64,000 nucleotides of DNA from Nematostella vectensis (lineage: Eukaryota; Cnidaria; Anthozoa; Actiniaria; Edwardsiidae). Shown one piece after another: positions 44,601 through 54,655 of this stretch; position 1 is the stretch's first letter; every line of letters begins with the position of its first letter. The position numbers and the translations under genes were made by a program. Where the stretch lies: the NCBI RefSeq assembly GCF_932526225.1, contig NC_064041.1, positions 12,637,951 to 12,701,950 on the forward strand, read 5' to 3'. The notes beneath the pieces are model-generated. The model saw nothing but the letters and a program-made list of their open reading frames with translations, was not told the origin of the DNA and did not search any database.

Positions 44601-47600
44601 CTAATCAGGGGGCGAGAAACGTGCTATCTGGCTTACATGAGCTTTAATTGCCAATCAGCACAGACAAAGAGATGCTCCAGTGTGCATCATCGAAGTCAAT
44701 TAAAACTGTTAATCAAAGCTGCGATTCTCGCATGGATAACTTTTCCTTGTATTGGGATTGGGACGAGCATCACCATCACCATCACCACCACCATCACCAT
44801 CACCATCACTACCACCATCACCATCATCACCACCATCATCATCATCATCACCATCACCCTCATCATCACCATCACCATCAACATCACCATCACCATCACC
44901 ATCACCATCACCATCACCATCACCATCACCATCACCATCACCATCACCATCACCATCACCATTATCATCACCATCACCATTACCATAACCATTACCGTTA
45001 CTACTACCATTACCATCACCATCACCATTACCATTACCGTTACTACTACCATTACCATCACCATCACCACCACCATCACCATCACCATCACTACCACCAT
45101 CACCATCATCACCACCATTACCATCATCATCACCATCACCCTCACCATCACCATCACCATCAACATCACCATCACCATTACCATCACCATTACCGTTACT
45201 ACTAAGTCAATCACCGCCTTCTCCGCAAAACTAAGAGAATACATCACAACTCTGTAAATAAGTTTATAAATCAGCAAAGGATTGTTATTGTAAATAGTTT
45301 CGTCAAAGATTTTGCTGTAAACAGATTTGTAAATAGCTTTTATTAATTTTGTTTCTGTTGAGGGCCATGCGTACATTATCATTGTGATATTAAGTGAATC
45401 CCTCATTAAAAAAGGCATCTCTCTCTACTACCATTACCATTACCATTACCATTACCATAACCATTACCATTACCATAACCATAACCATTTCGCCCCATGA
45501 CAGGTAATCCGGAATCCGGAATCCGGAATCCATGAAAAAATGAGATATGGGATCCGGAATCCATAAAAAAATGAGATATGGAATCCGGAATCCATGAAAA
45601 AATGAGATATGGAATCCGGAATCCATGCTGCTGGGATCCGGAATCCACGAGAAAAAACCCACATGGAATCCGGAATCCACACACTAGGATCCGGAATCCA
45701 GAACCCTATTGGAGAACCTGTCATGGGGCGAACCATTACCACTATGACTACCACTACCACTATCATTACCACTATCAATCAGATTATAACCGGTCCACGT
45801 TACCTTTACTCCACTGACGTGGCCACGGTCCACTGTTGCTACATTGATGCCAATCCGCGAGTTATGCAAATCCTCAGTTGTCCCGGTCACCAGCAGCCGC
45901 TCGGCCCAGTACTGCGCTTCCTCGCTAAGCACGTGTGACGTCACTAGCGGAGGCACGCCATGACGTGCACGGTAATAGTTATGCGCAACCAGGCACTCGA
46001 GACGGAAAGTGTCTAAGCCTGAAGAGGGGTTAACAAACATGTATGTTAAAGTGTGACTCGAGCTACCCTATTAGTTATAGTAAGTAAGGCAAATAACAGT
46101 GCGATATTTTTTTAGCGGTCACGGTAACGAATCCTGCATTCTGATTGGCTTATAAAGCGGTCCGGAGATTCCTATATCTGCCTTAGGTCCGAGAATCGAT
46201 ATTTAAGCGCGCTGCTCGATCAAAGTATGTTTCGCTGGCGTTAAAAAAAGTTATTTACCGGGTTAAGGTCGGTCCTTCGGCCTCGTTCAGTATTTTCAAG
46301 GCCTCGGTCACGGTATTTCACGATAAGGACTTCCTACCTGGCAAATAACCCTATACAACTATTTCACAAAAGGTTGTCAGTGCAAATGGCTAATGGCAAA
46401 TGGCTAATGGGTACTAATTATTCGTAAAATTAAAGGTGTAAAATAAAGTCCAGCAATGTCAGAGCCAAGAATTGGTAACCTTTAATGGATAATTATTTTG
46501 ATTTATCCATATTCTTCGAGGCGCATGGTTACTTTCGGTCGTAGAACTGCCATTTGCCATTTGCACTGACAACCCTTATTGAAAAAGGTGTATGATAAAG
46601 TGTGACTCAGCCTGTTTTAGTAAGTAAGGCAAAAAAACAGTGCGATATTTTGACAGGAACTTTACTTGGGCAATCCGCGTGGCAGGGAAATGCCTCAGAG
46701 CGCATCACAGAATACGAAAGCGCGCGACAAAATGTAACGGGACCCTCCGTTTTGAGTCGATCAAAACTGTAATTATCGCACGCTAATTTCCCCGTTTTCT
46801 TTTCAAAACTTTGTATTGTTGATAACGGCAGCGCGAATCGCACTAGCGGTTTAAATTACAGTGGATTTTTATTTATGTTATACTACTTCTTTTGAATTCA
46901 GACGTTACTCATAATGCATCGCGGGTTCCAACGGGTCTCTTATTTAAAATAGGCATATATCACTTTTGCCTGGGATTTTTCCTGTTTATAATATGTGTCC
47001 GTAAGGCAAATACTAAGGTTAGTATACGATTGATAACTCGAACCTTTCAAGTAAAATAAAAAATGGTTCGAGTTTTCGGGAGTTCGAGTTATCGAGGGTA
47101 CAATATAAAGAAAAGTAATAGAAGGAAAACAAAAATCACGTCGCGTTCGGGTTATCAGGAGTTTCTACTGTTCTTCTCACCTGGAGAGGGCGGGATGAAT
47201 AGCTTGGCTTCTCGCCGGGTTTTCAGTTCCTTCACTCGGGTCCCCTCCCTTAGCACATTCTTTTGGAAGAAATCCTCCATGTTCCCAGGCGGCTCATAGA
47301 AAGCTACCACGACACATAGGTCACCGAGCGTGGCGCGTCCTACTCCAAGTAGCTCGCTACCGACCCAAATAACCTTGTATAAAGAGACCAATACGTTGGT
47401 TAGGGTAAGTAATTTGAAACCCTGCCCACCTAGATAGCCTGTATAAGGAGACCAGTTAATTTTTTTATACATTTAAGCATACTCCAAGTAGCTCCCAACC
47501 CAGCCAGATAACCTGTATAAATAGACCAACGCGATGGCTAGGGTAAGTAACTAGAACCCTGCCCACCTAGATAGCGTGTATAGAGAGACCACTAGAAAGG

Positions 47601-50600
47601 AAATGGGGAAATGGTGGTAGGGCTATAGCAACTCACTAGCTAGCTAGATCTGAAGAGAAGTGCATAAAGACCCTGTTTCATAGTCTTAGACAAAATAGCA
47701 CCCCCACCCCCCTTAAATGATGTAAAAAGGAATTAAACTAAAAACGATTTCCTTTTTTTAAATGAATGTGAATAAATGAAGCGTCAAACATACTGGCAAC
47801 ATATACAAAGTCACCAATTAAAAATGAAGATATTCATGGGTTAAAATTAATAGGCAATAATGACGAAAGTGACAAGAAAACCTCAATTCTAAATGACTGG
47901 TTTACACTTATTTCGAACAGAAACTTCGTATCTATTCTATTCAAGATTTCATCATAGGCTGAGGGCATAGGTTGAATGAATCTGTCTTGTAATAATTACT
48001 CTATAAATTAAAGGTTATTTGTTTTACAGTCTAGTCCTTTGCTTAAAAACAAAATGGTTTAGAAGCAACGAGAAAACTTTAGATTAGACAATTAATCAGG
48101 TGATGAGGTTAATGCGGGTTTTGATAATCCAACCAACCACGGACAAACAGGCAATGCTGTGTTCAAAAAACACAAATTTGAATTACGAAACAACACCTTT
48201 GGGTGCCCGTCCCGTTATGAAAAATTAATACGCACTTCACGACTTTGCAAAAAACAATACTAACAAAGTCTATCAACACTCAGTCCTTATAAAACCATCT
48301 CACGCGACTCCATTTAAATGTGAAACACTAAACTAGCGCACACAAAAAGACAAAGCACAGCACAGTGAATTGAACGGAATAAAAACCTGTTTCCAAAGCG
48401 CCGGGAATTCTGGCCAGTATACTGGGTTTTATCAGTGAATAGGTATCCTGTAATAATCTCTCTATTTGCTGAATTTCGGCAACAGACGAGTAGATGGGAA
48501 TGCCGGCCATGAGATCGTTTTGTCGTGTGTTGTTGATGCGAGGTGCGAGGGTCAACGTGTTCAGTAACAGGCAGAGACATTAAAGTCCTCGGCGCTCCTT
48601 ACATGACGGCCGTCAATCAAGAGATCACCAAGTCGACCTTATTAAATTAGGCATCGTTTGTTGGAGAGAAAAACGGAGAAAATATATTTGGAAAAGCACT
48701 TAGCAGAGACGTATAAATGTTGTTATTGAATGATACTTTACAGAGCAGTGGGAGAGGTGCGTTACAGCAGTCATTACAATGCAGAATTAGTTTTAGATTG
48801 GCAAGATTTTAATACGAAAAAAAAAAAAAAACGATTTTGGCGGCCGAGGGGGAGAGTCAGGGCCATTTGAAGAAAACATTGTCCCTTTTTTTCAGAGACC
48901 TTCTAAATAGTCAAAAGATGATTAAAGTCTGTTTTTCTCTTCTGATTACAAGTCATAAAGCTTACGAGGCCCCTACGGTACGACCAGCCTAAAATGACAG
49001 TAAAACAGCCACGCCCCTACTGGTCATTTCTTATGATGTCCTCCTGGCGGTAAGGCGCACCGGAAAAACAGAATGGGGTGCGCCAAACTAAGATCCTTCA
49101 TTCTTCACTCCCTGGCCTTTTGTACACTAAGCCCTAGCGTCCATTCCCTGGCCTTTTCTTACATTATCCCACATCCTTTATTCTCTAGCCTTACTTACAC
49201 TAACCCGCAACTTCCATTTCCTGGCCTTTTCTTACATTATCCCACATGCTTCATTCCTTAGCCTTTCTTACACTAACCCACAACTTCCATTTTCTGGCCT
49301 TTTCTTACATTATTCCACATCCTTCATTTCCTGGCTTTTTTAACACTAACCCACAACTTCTTCCATTCCCCGGCGTTTTCTTACATTATCGCACATCCTT
49401 TATTCCCTGGCTTTTTTAACACTAACCCACAACTTCTATTCCCTGGCTTTTTCTTACATTATCCCACATCCTTCATTGCTTAGTCGTTCTTACTCTAACC
49501 CACAACTTCCATTTCCTGGCCTTTTCTTACATTATCCCACATCCTTTATTCCCTGGATTTTCAACACTAACCCACAACTTCCAATCCCTGGCGTTTTCTT
49601 ACATTATCCCACATCCTTCATTCCTTAAGGTTGGTTCCCACTTGGACGTAAGCGCAAACGGAACGCACATAGTCTTCCGATTCTCACTAGAACATAAGGG
49701 CAAGCGGAAGCGCAAGAGAACGCAACTGCGTGATTTTCTTGCGCTTGCGCTTATGTTTGACCGATTCGCACTTGTGTTGCGCTTCCGTTTGCGCTTACGC
49801 TTGCGCTTATTTCCTAGTGCGAACCAACCTTCAGCCTTTCTTACACTAACCCACAACTTCCATTCGCTGGCTTTTTCTTACATTATCCCACAAACTCTTA
49901 AACTGACCTGTGTGAAGTTGGAGGTGTCTTCACTGTACCCAGGGTTACTAAAGTCATAGTCCTCCACCTCTTCGTACCACATACACGTCGCCTCCATGCC
50001 CGTCAGCTCGTCTCCCACCATTCCCGCCAAATTCTCACCCACCATCTCATCGTCATTGTGCTTGAGCTCGCCCATGCGCACTAGCTCCTCGGCCCACTGC
50101 TGCGCGGCCCAAGCAAGCGGGGGAGACCAACGGAGAAAAGGGGCACCGTGGCGCGAACGGTACATGTTGTGAGAGAACAAACATTCTTCTTGGAATTTTC
50201 GAAGACCTGAAAAACATAACTAAATCAATAAACAATGGTACATTATAACGGACACGAGATAATCCCGATCTCGAATTCTTTTGTCAATTATTATTATTAA
50301 AACCTCCATAAAGCGTAAAGGATGGCCAGAGCGTGTCGAGCCCTATCGCCACCCTTAACAAAATGTGTTTACATAGAAGAAAATCCAAAGTAGGCTATTT
50401 TAATAGCAATTTTAAAAAATTGCTAGCGGGAAAAAAGTCAGAGATGGAGACAGTTTTTTTTACAGAGTCTGTGATCAACAGGATATCAAAAATCATTTCT
50501 CGATCCCGAATGGGCTCTCTGAGACTAACGATAGATCACGAGCAGTAGCGGATGTACGGGGGTAGGGGGGTGGGGGGGTAGGGGGTAGGGGGTTTAACCC

Positions 50601-53600
50601 CCCTCCCCTTGGGCTGCCTTTTTTATTGTTTTCATTGTGTCTGTTCATTCCCAAATCGTTACGAAGGTAAAATAATCACGAAAATTTTTGGGTCAAACTC
50701 TCCCCTTGGCAAAAAGCTAGATCCGCCCCTGAGGAGGTAGAGAGAGGAGTAAGTGTGTAAGTCATACTAGTAGGTCATCTTGTTTAACCGTTGTCTCGTC
50801 TGGTTAAAGCAGCAATATCACAAGTTTACTCCCGGCAATTACGTAACAATTTCCGATGAATTTAAACGGAAAACGCGAAAAATATTTCAAAACTGTAAAA
50901 GCAGTGTGTCTATTGGAAATTTTCTTCAAGCATGTAGCTGATAATCTAAAGCGGATGGCCTGTGAGATTCTAACAGTTCCTTTTGTCTTTTATCGGTTGA
51001 GATTTCCGTCGGCAAGACGGAAATAAACTGGCGCGATTGCCGCTTCAATTGCCAGTTTTGGCTTTCGAATCCGGTATTTCTCGCTAGCTATAGGCTATAA
51101 CTTATAGCACGTAGCATTGATGATAGAACACAAGTGTGGCGACTAATTTATCCCATGACTCGACCAGTGAGGTTACATTAAGTGTGATGTTAAGATGCAA
51201 ACTGCCTAAGACAAAGGGGTATAGTCAAGGTCCAGTGAGTGGTTGCTGTTGAGCAGTGTCAATATAGTGTCCATAAATTTTAAGTGCTTATTGCGTTAGT
51301 TGTCCGCCTCAACATATACTAGACTTCACAACATTACTTCCCCAGGAAATATTGATATACAATTTTAAATATAAAGATACGCATATAGGGAAATATGTTT
51401 TGGGTGTCCCCCCCCCCCCCCATTTCTAATGTTTCGTCCCTAGATAAGACGCCAACTCCTAGTGTTAAATATCCTGTGTCATAATAATAGCATTTTTTAC
51501 CGTATAGTCATGACTGTGAATGATAAGATGGTGATGCGGTAGTGGCCTACACGAAATAATAGGTTGCTAATAGGTTTCACTAGTTATTTATCACTGGGTC
51601 GAGCTAAAATGAGTATTTCCCTAATGGCTTACACGAGTGAAACTTAGCATGAGAACCTCGGATTTCAAAGCGACGGAGACGTCGTACTTTATTAAGTTTC
51701 TTAGTACCTAATATAGGAATCCCCGTTTCTTTATTTTTAGTTAGTGTGAAGCTTTATGGTCTACAAAAGATTGCTAGTGTGGTACGCTGTGTGATCCGCT
51801 GAGTCATGGCACCTGTTGCGCGGGCGCACGCGTCCGTCCATAATTACACGCATTGATTCGGCGCGAGCGTACTCTAATCTTAATAAAGGATCACGACAAA
51901 CCATAGTAGTACTGCTAGTGAGAGGCCACAAATCAAAGCAAATTATAACAAAAAAAATATACATGTATATCTAGAGTTAATTTTTATTTTTAAGGCATGG
52001 TTAATTTTTAGACTTGAGTATGAATTAAGATTCTGTATTTGTGATATCCTTCTTGATTTGAGAAAATTGTCTACAATTTGACTTTGAAAGCTAACAATAG
52101 CTGGGTGTTTTCTAAGGTTTTCGGAAAGTTTTTAGGGGGGATTTGACTTGGTTTATGATCTTTTTGGTGACATTTTGAATTTACGTTTTGAGTATTTGAA
52201 TTTGAAAACAAGATACATAGATAGCGGGTGGACATAATCGTCAAAAACGGACTAAAAATTGGGTGGAATATAAAAATATTTAAAAAAGGTCTATTCAAAA
52301 TAAAATACAAACAGGAGAAAGCTTCTATAATGTGGCAATTGAGTATTTTTATTTATATAATTTGAAATACATAATAGAGGAGCATATTGCTGTTAAGAGA
52401 GCGGGCATCGACAAATGTTTTGTGTTTTTACAAAAAAAAGTAAAATCTTCGCCATAGAAAAATAAAATAAACAAAACATAATGAAATATCTTTGAGAATG
52501 ATACGTACAATAAAAAACGCTTTCTCTTTAGAATCCAAACGATCACTTAAAAACTCAATTTACATATATTATAAACAGAACGAAGCATAAAAATTTATAT
52601 AAACGATGATGACTAGAAGCGGTATCTGGTTATTTATCTTTGAAACACACATTTGTTGACACACGGCATTCGATCATTCTTTACCAAAATAAAAGGGAAG
52701 TGCTTCGCAAATAATGATAGTAGAGCCAAGCATTTTTTATACCTGAAGTCAGAAAAATTATTCAAAATCCTCAACCACCTGGCGGATGCAAAGACGAATA
52801 ACGTGCGGACGAGCATCGGTAGGAACTTTACCATTTGCGGTTAAGATTTTTTTATTATTTTACAAAGGGAGGAAGGGAATTTAGATTTTTTTGGAAGCCG
52901 CAGCGGCGGCGTTGTACCAGCAAGTGCACAGAGCGTGTTATTGTTTTATTTATTCGCCTCAAATCAACAGGTTTCCTAGCTTGTAATATCAAACTCGATC
53001 AACCCATCTACATGCTATTATGTTTTCACAACTATATTATATATTGTCATGTCATGATTTTAATTTCACGCCGATAAACTAAACTTTGCTTGGGCGTAGA
53101 CTTGTTTTGTTTTTATGGTACTCGAGTTTAATTTGTATCAGCGATGCTTGAATCGAGAGCAAAATAAGGTGAGAAATTCCGAAACAAAAATCGAAAAAAA
53201 AGTGAAAAATTAAACAATGCAATTTTCATGAGAATTGTGAAGTGTGACTGGAATGCATTCTTGGGACGTTAGACATAATAAATAACTGGATGCAAATTTA
53301 TAAGTAAAATTCGCATCCATTGGATAGTTAGAAAGCCACTTCTATAGGTCTAGCATGTAATTAATCACTGGTTATTTATCAACTCTTCGCGAAATATTTA
53401 TATTGCCGCTTTGATGCTTATAACAAAACAAAATAAAATGCCCCAATCGCTGCCTTTCACATGATGAATAAAAAATATTTCCGCGATGAGAGCTAAGATA
53501 TGGGAATGGTTTTCGTCGAATTCAAAATCTAAGTGGTTATCTATATGGAGCTTTGCATTGCTCACAGACCAAACGGAAGTTTGGCCGAGCCAATGACTGA

Positions 53601-54655
53601 ATACACCTTGCTTTGTCTCCTATCACTTATTCTGAATACAACACTTAAAATAAATTCCCTAAAATATGCTTAATAAACTCCCCTTAGAAATCACAAATTT
53701 GTATAACTGCTGAAGCATTTTTACACTCACCAAGGGTTTCCCGATTGATGAGAATTTCAGTCAATGGTGATCCGTCCGCTTGGTTTAGCTTCGGCACCCG
53801 AATATTCTTCGCTGCTTCGTGCTTAGCAAGAGGTGGGGAGTATCTAGCGACGACAACCTGTTTCCCATTTTTCGTGTTTGATTTTCCTACTCCAAGCTCG
53901 CGAGTACCAGCCCAGACAACTTGACAAAATGGGCGAGTCTCGGGAGTAATCTTCGGATCCGAATAATTGTACAACTTCTCCTCTTCGTACCATATTTGTA
54001 CCACTTTATTTCCTGTCAATTCCGAGCCCCATAGACAAGCAATGTTTTCCGCGATGCCTCGTTCATGACTGTACGTTAAGGAGTCGGACGCGGCGAGTTT
54101 CTCGGCCCATGTTTGCGCGCCATCCGCAAGTTTGCTCGACCATACTAGAGGTGTGGTACCGTGCAAGGCTCGGTAAAAGTTATGCGCTGCTAAGCACTCA
54201 ACACGGAAAAGATGTAGATCTACAGACAAGAAAAAAGAAACACTATTCAGAATCGCAAATGCCTTAAAACCATTCCCTCTCTAACAAGCGTAAACATAAA
54301 GTCCACGCTCCATTCTTCTCCTACAGCTGATTACGACGATCTAAATAAATTATTTCCAGAAAATCCTCCCAGACGAAGCCTTCTACCAAATTCTAGGAAA
54401 TACCCAATTATTTTGACACAATTATCAAAGGAATATGACTTTACTTGAGCATTCTTCTAAGCCAAAATACCTGTAGTTGACTGAAGAGAAGAGAGTACAT
54501 ACTTCCAATGCATTATTCTAAATTCATAGCGGGTTTGACAGTTCAGTGTAACGAGTTTTTTTGAGGAAGAAAAAAACACACGCGAAGAAAACAGACGAGA
54601 AATCGGCGATGTCCCGCAAAAGGATGGATTTAAATCACTCACCGTTTTTTTCCAT
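26188..54655 (-). CDS. Giant multi-CAP acidic protein, 14-exon model (4,328 aa)
   Basis: Exons are 54655-54643, 54219-53731, 50206-49908, 47373-47181, 46018-45804, 44441-44304, 43699-43516, 42833-42782, 41895-41774, 40875-40738, 39383-39073, 38497-28636, 28094-27567 and 26630-26188. Phases agree at every junction and the total is 12,987 nt. Order: CAP1 (residues about 5-165), CAP2 (168-320), CAP3 (332-480), acidic linker (to about 718), acidic repeat region (718-4005), CAP4 (4006-4181), CAP5 (4182-4328). The N terminus, MEKNDLHLFRVEC, is not a signal peptide, so the protein should be cytosolic like GAPR-1 (GLIPR2), which binds negatively charged membranes at the Golgi. No protein of this layout is known to me. 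It could be two or more genes or isoforms; an internal stop option at 40607 supports a short form. Confidence 0.75.
27567..28094 (-). CDS. Exon 13: CAP domain 4 (canonical) and Arg/Ser tail
   Basis: A complete GAPR-1-type CAP domain in one exon. It keeps all four cavity residues: His in LEHSPQ, Glu in CGENLACAG, Glu in MWYDEVKDYNF and His in CGHFTQLVW. It also has the CAP signature ARYHPPGNV. After the domain comes a very basic Arg/Ser stretch (RKRRRSSARRRSSQSS) that may be a nuclear-localisation or phosphorylation segment. Acceptor phase 1 matches the end of the giant exon, and it leaves in phase 1 into exon 14. Confidence 0.88.
28636..38497 (-). CDS. Exon 12: giant acidic repeat exon (3,287 codons)
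   Basis: One uninterrupted frame of 9,862 nt between a clean TTTCAG acceptor and a G|GTAAAT donor. It is extremely Glu-rich with Ser, Val, Asp and Thr, and almost certainly disordered. Several repeat families are nested: 11-residue EQPQPEEEVKI units, about 45-residue units centred on ALGISEE, and EEEVEVxAV units. Long poly-Glu occurs (near 36,500). The last 250 residues are less acidic, with Thr/Ser/Arg-rich strings (RRVVKQSVVTSRSV) and two FPPEM motifs. No fold is recognised. Giant single exons of this kind are known in cytoskeletal linkers such as giant ankyrins and MAP1/futsch proteins, but I see no sequence match to them. Confidence 0.9.
30310..31020 (-). repeat. EEEVEV protein repeats in the giant exon
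   Basis: Seven spaced copies of a motif approximating L/Y-E-E-E-V-E-V-x-A-V (for example YEEEVEVMAV, YYEEEVDVAAV, FGEEVEIVAI). Spacing is roughly 25-45 residues with variable acidic linkers. Conserved hydrophobic positions in otherwise acidic sequence suggest short binding motifs. Confidence 0.7.
34030..35480 (-). repeat. ~45-residue LGISEE protein repeats, 11 copies
   Basis: Eleven copies spaced 130-145 nt, each with VPAVVVALSEEASALGISEE or a variant followed by an acidic ETEETVEEHEEVVESEE-like stretch. The central copies are nearly identical and the outer ones (SFGVSEG, AFGISEE, TLGITEE) are diverged, as expected for expansion from the middle. Confidence 0.85.
37396..37875 (-). repeat. 11-residue (33-nt) EQPQP repeats, 14 copies
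   Basis: Fourteen tandem copies of K/R-I/T-EQPQP-E/K-EE-V/F lie near the start of the giant exon. Copies with QPEEE and QPKEE largely alternate, showing a 22-residue higher-order period. The unit is strongly charged with a Pro step, so it is probably extended rather than helical. Confidence 0.95.
39073..42833 (-). CDS. Exons 8-11: acidic linker after CAP3
   Basis: Exons are 42833-42782, 41895-41774, 40875-40738 and 39383-39073, in phases 1-2-1-1-0. Exon 9 is acidic (SDEEDKESGVEEGEEEEIEP). Exon 10 encodes FTVVHVSPPPPEVELHVEQV. Exon 11 carries four PAEPDxKP-type repeats and ends SEEEE, running into the Glu-rich start of the giant exon. If the exon-10 donor is not used, the frame continues to TAA at 40609-40607 through a hydrophobic stretch of about 28 residues. 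Exon 8 is short and relies on phase for support. Confidence 0.75.
39690..40350. repeat. 22-bp tandem array (GTGCGTGACATGTAATGA)
   Basis: About a dozen clear copies of GGTGCGTGACATGTAATGA with a few bases between them at 40060-40350, preceded by an increasingly diverged tail back to about 39690. It lies in the intron between exons 10 and 11 of the giant CAP gene. The His/Thr/Ser frames on the minus strand are repeat artefacts. Confidence 0.9.
42175..42319. mobile_element. Foldback element, GCGCAAG family (copy 1)
   Basis: AAGGCTTGTTCTCTCT at the left and AGAATCCTTA at the right are imperfect inverted ends. The interior (AAGCGCAAGAAAACGCAACTG, TTGATTTTCTTG, CACTTGTGTTG) matches the element at 49627-49831. 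Two copies of one family in the same gene support a mobile element. Confidence 0.65.
42955..43120. repeat. ~66-bp tandem triplicate
   Basis: Three near-identical copies of AACTAGAAGTTTAAGGCGTC followed by TGTCTCACTCTTAATATTTAA and A/T-rich sequence lie in the intron upstream of exon 8. No exon edge is visible. Confidence 0.9.
43516..46018 (-). CDS. Exons 5-7: CAP domain 3
   Basis: Exons are 46018-45804, 44441-44304 and 43699-43516. The pieces give LECLVAHNYYRARHGVPPL, AQYWAERLL, TWYNEVFTYDFEAPGFS, FTQLVWLSSKKLGVGKAT and VVVARYEPVGNI. This is a full CAP domain cut by two introns, unlike CAP1, CAP4 and CAP5, which are intronless. Cavity residues are degraded: the GENL Glu is Ile (GINVA) and the second His is Ser (RSFTQ). 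The intron between the first two pieces carries long hexamer and ATCCGGA repeats. A duplicate of the exon-6 acceptor lies 68 bases upstream of the real one. Confidence 0.85.
44441..44530. repeat. 68-bp duplication of an acceptor and exon start
   Basis: TATCCGAAACCTAGGACACG at the real exon-6 acceptor is echoed 68 bases upstream, in the sense of transcription, by TATCCGTAACCTAGGAAAAC. The ACACGACACAACAAACACG spacer is repeated too. On the sense strand both read CCTAG|GTTnCGGATAC. Confidence 0.75.
44762..45205. repeat. (ACCATC)n hexamer array
   Basis: About 440 bases of CACCATCAC-type repeats, grading into ACCATT and ACCGTTACT variants, inside the intron between exons 5 and 6. They give open frames of His, Pro/Ser, Ile/Thr and Val/Met in different frames, none of which is a gene. 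A second, shorter (ATTACC)n tract lies at 45429-45487. Confidence 0.98.
45505..45715. repeat. GGAATCCGGAATCCATGAAA tandem array
   Basis: Six or seven copies of an approximately 27-36-base unit containing GGAATCCGGAATCC and AAAAAATGAGATATGG. They are flanked on both sides by TTCGCCCCATGACAGGT and its inverted form (ACCTGTCATGGGGCGAA), which together look like the ends of an inserted unit. Confidence 0.85.
46372..46574. mobile_element. Short MITE-like element
   Basis: GGTTGTCAGTGCAAATGG at the left and its exact inverse CCATTTGCACTGACAACC at the right form 18-bp perfect terminal inverted repeats around about 165 bases. The left arm continues with a direct CTAATGGCAAATGG repeat. It lies in the intron before exon 5, between two copies of a diverged direct repeat (near 46064-46113 and 46591-46653). 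Confidence 0.75.
47181..50206 (-). CDS. Exons 3-4: CAP domain 2
   Basis: Exons are 50206-49908 and 47373-47181, split within the FTQ|VIW motif in phase 0. Motifs are CLFSHNMYRSRHGAPFL, WAAQQWAEEL, LKHNDDEMVGENLAGM, MWYEEVEDYDFSNPGYS, SNFTQ|VIWVGSELLGVGRA and FYEPPGNMEDFFQKNV. The first His and both Glu of the CAP cavity are kept, but the second His is Asn. The 2.5-kb intron carries the 70-bp array and an inserted foldback element, plus copies of the exon-4 acceptor. Confidence 0.87.
47373..47590. repeat. Tandem copies of the exon-4 acceptor and exon start
   Basis: Upstream of the real TTATACAAG|GTTATTTGGG there are two or three copies: one reads TATACAG|GTTATCTGGCTGGG and continues into GAGCTACTTGGAGT (exon-like VIWLGWELLGV), another reads TATACAG|GCTATCTAGGTGG and hits a stop at once. 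Each is followed by GGGTTnnnAnTTACTTACCC. These are partial exon duplications at an acceptor. Confidence 0.8.
49080..49895. repeat. ~70-bp tandem array downstream of exon 3
   Basis: About nine copies alternate ACACTAACCCACAACTTCCA with CTGGCCTTTTCTTACATTAT and CCCACATCCTTCATTC. The array begins immediately after the exon-3 donor and is interrupted by the element at 49627-49831. No coding sequence. Confidence 0.9.
49627..49831. mobile_element. Foldback element, GCGCAAG family (copy 2), inside a minisatellite
   Basis: AAGGTTGGTTCCCACTT at the left pairs with AGTGCGAACCAACCTT at the right. The interior is full of GCGCAAGCG-type motifs in both orientations and matches copy 1 at 42175-42319. The flanking minisatellite unit (TTCATTCCTTAGCCTTTCTT) is broken exactly at the element ends, so the insertion post-dates the array. 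Confidence 0.8.
50207..53730. other. Long intron between exons 2 and 3 of the giant CAP gene
   Basis: About 3.5 kb with no supported exon. It holds a G/C-run element at 50540-50735, a C run near 51410, and otherwise A/T-rich unique sequence. Short open frames here have no family resemblance and no splice support. Confidence 0.6.
50540..50735. mobile_element. Small element with GCGGAT ends
   Basis: AGTAGCGGATGTACGGGGG at the left and GCTAGATCCGCCCCTGAG at the right are imperfect inverted ends around G-run, C-run and A/T sequence. Resembles the element at 15995-16155 in layout. Likely a non-autonomous repeat; no coding capacity. Confidence 0.4.
53731..54655 (-). CDS. Exons 1-2: start and CAP domain 1
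   Basis: Exon 1 (54655-54643) supplies only MEKN and one base, followed by a perfect GTGAGT donor. Exon 2 (54219-53731) is a complete CAP domain: LECLAAHNFYRALHG begins as VECLAAHNFYRALHG, then AQTWAEKLAASD, YSHERGIAENIACLWG, IWYEEEKLYNYSD, FCQVVWAGTRELGVGKS and VVVARYSPPLAKHEAA. The HFTQ motif is degraded to RPFCQ, so the second cavity His is lost. The tiny first exon is inferred from start codon, donor and phase. Confidence 0.82.

Noticed and set aside
44637-45257. Long frames of Ile/Thr, His, Pro/Ser or Met/Val across the hexamer array
   Set aside because: They come from a period divisible by three and show only simple sequence, inside an intron.
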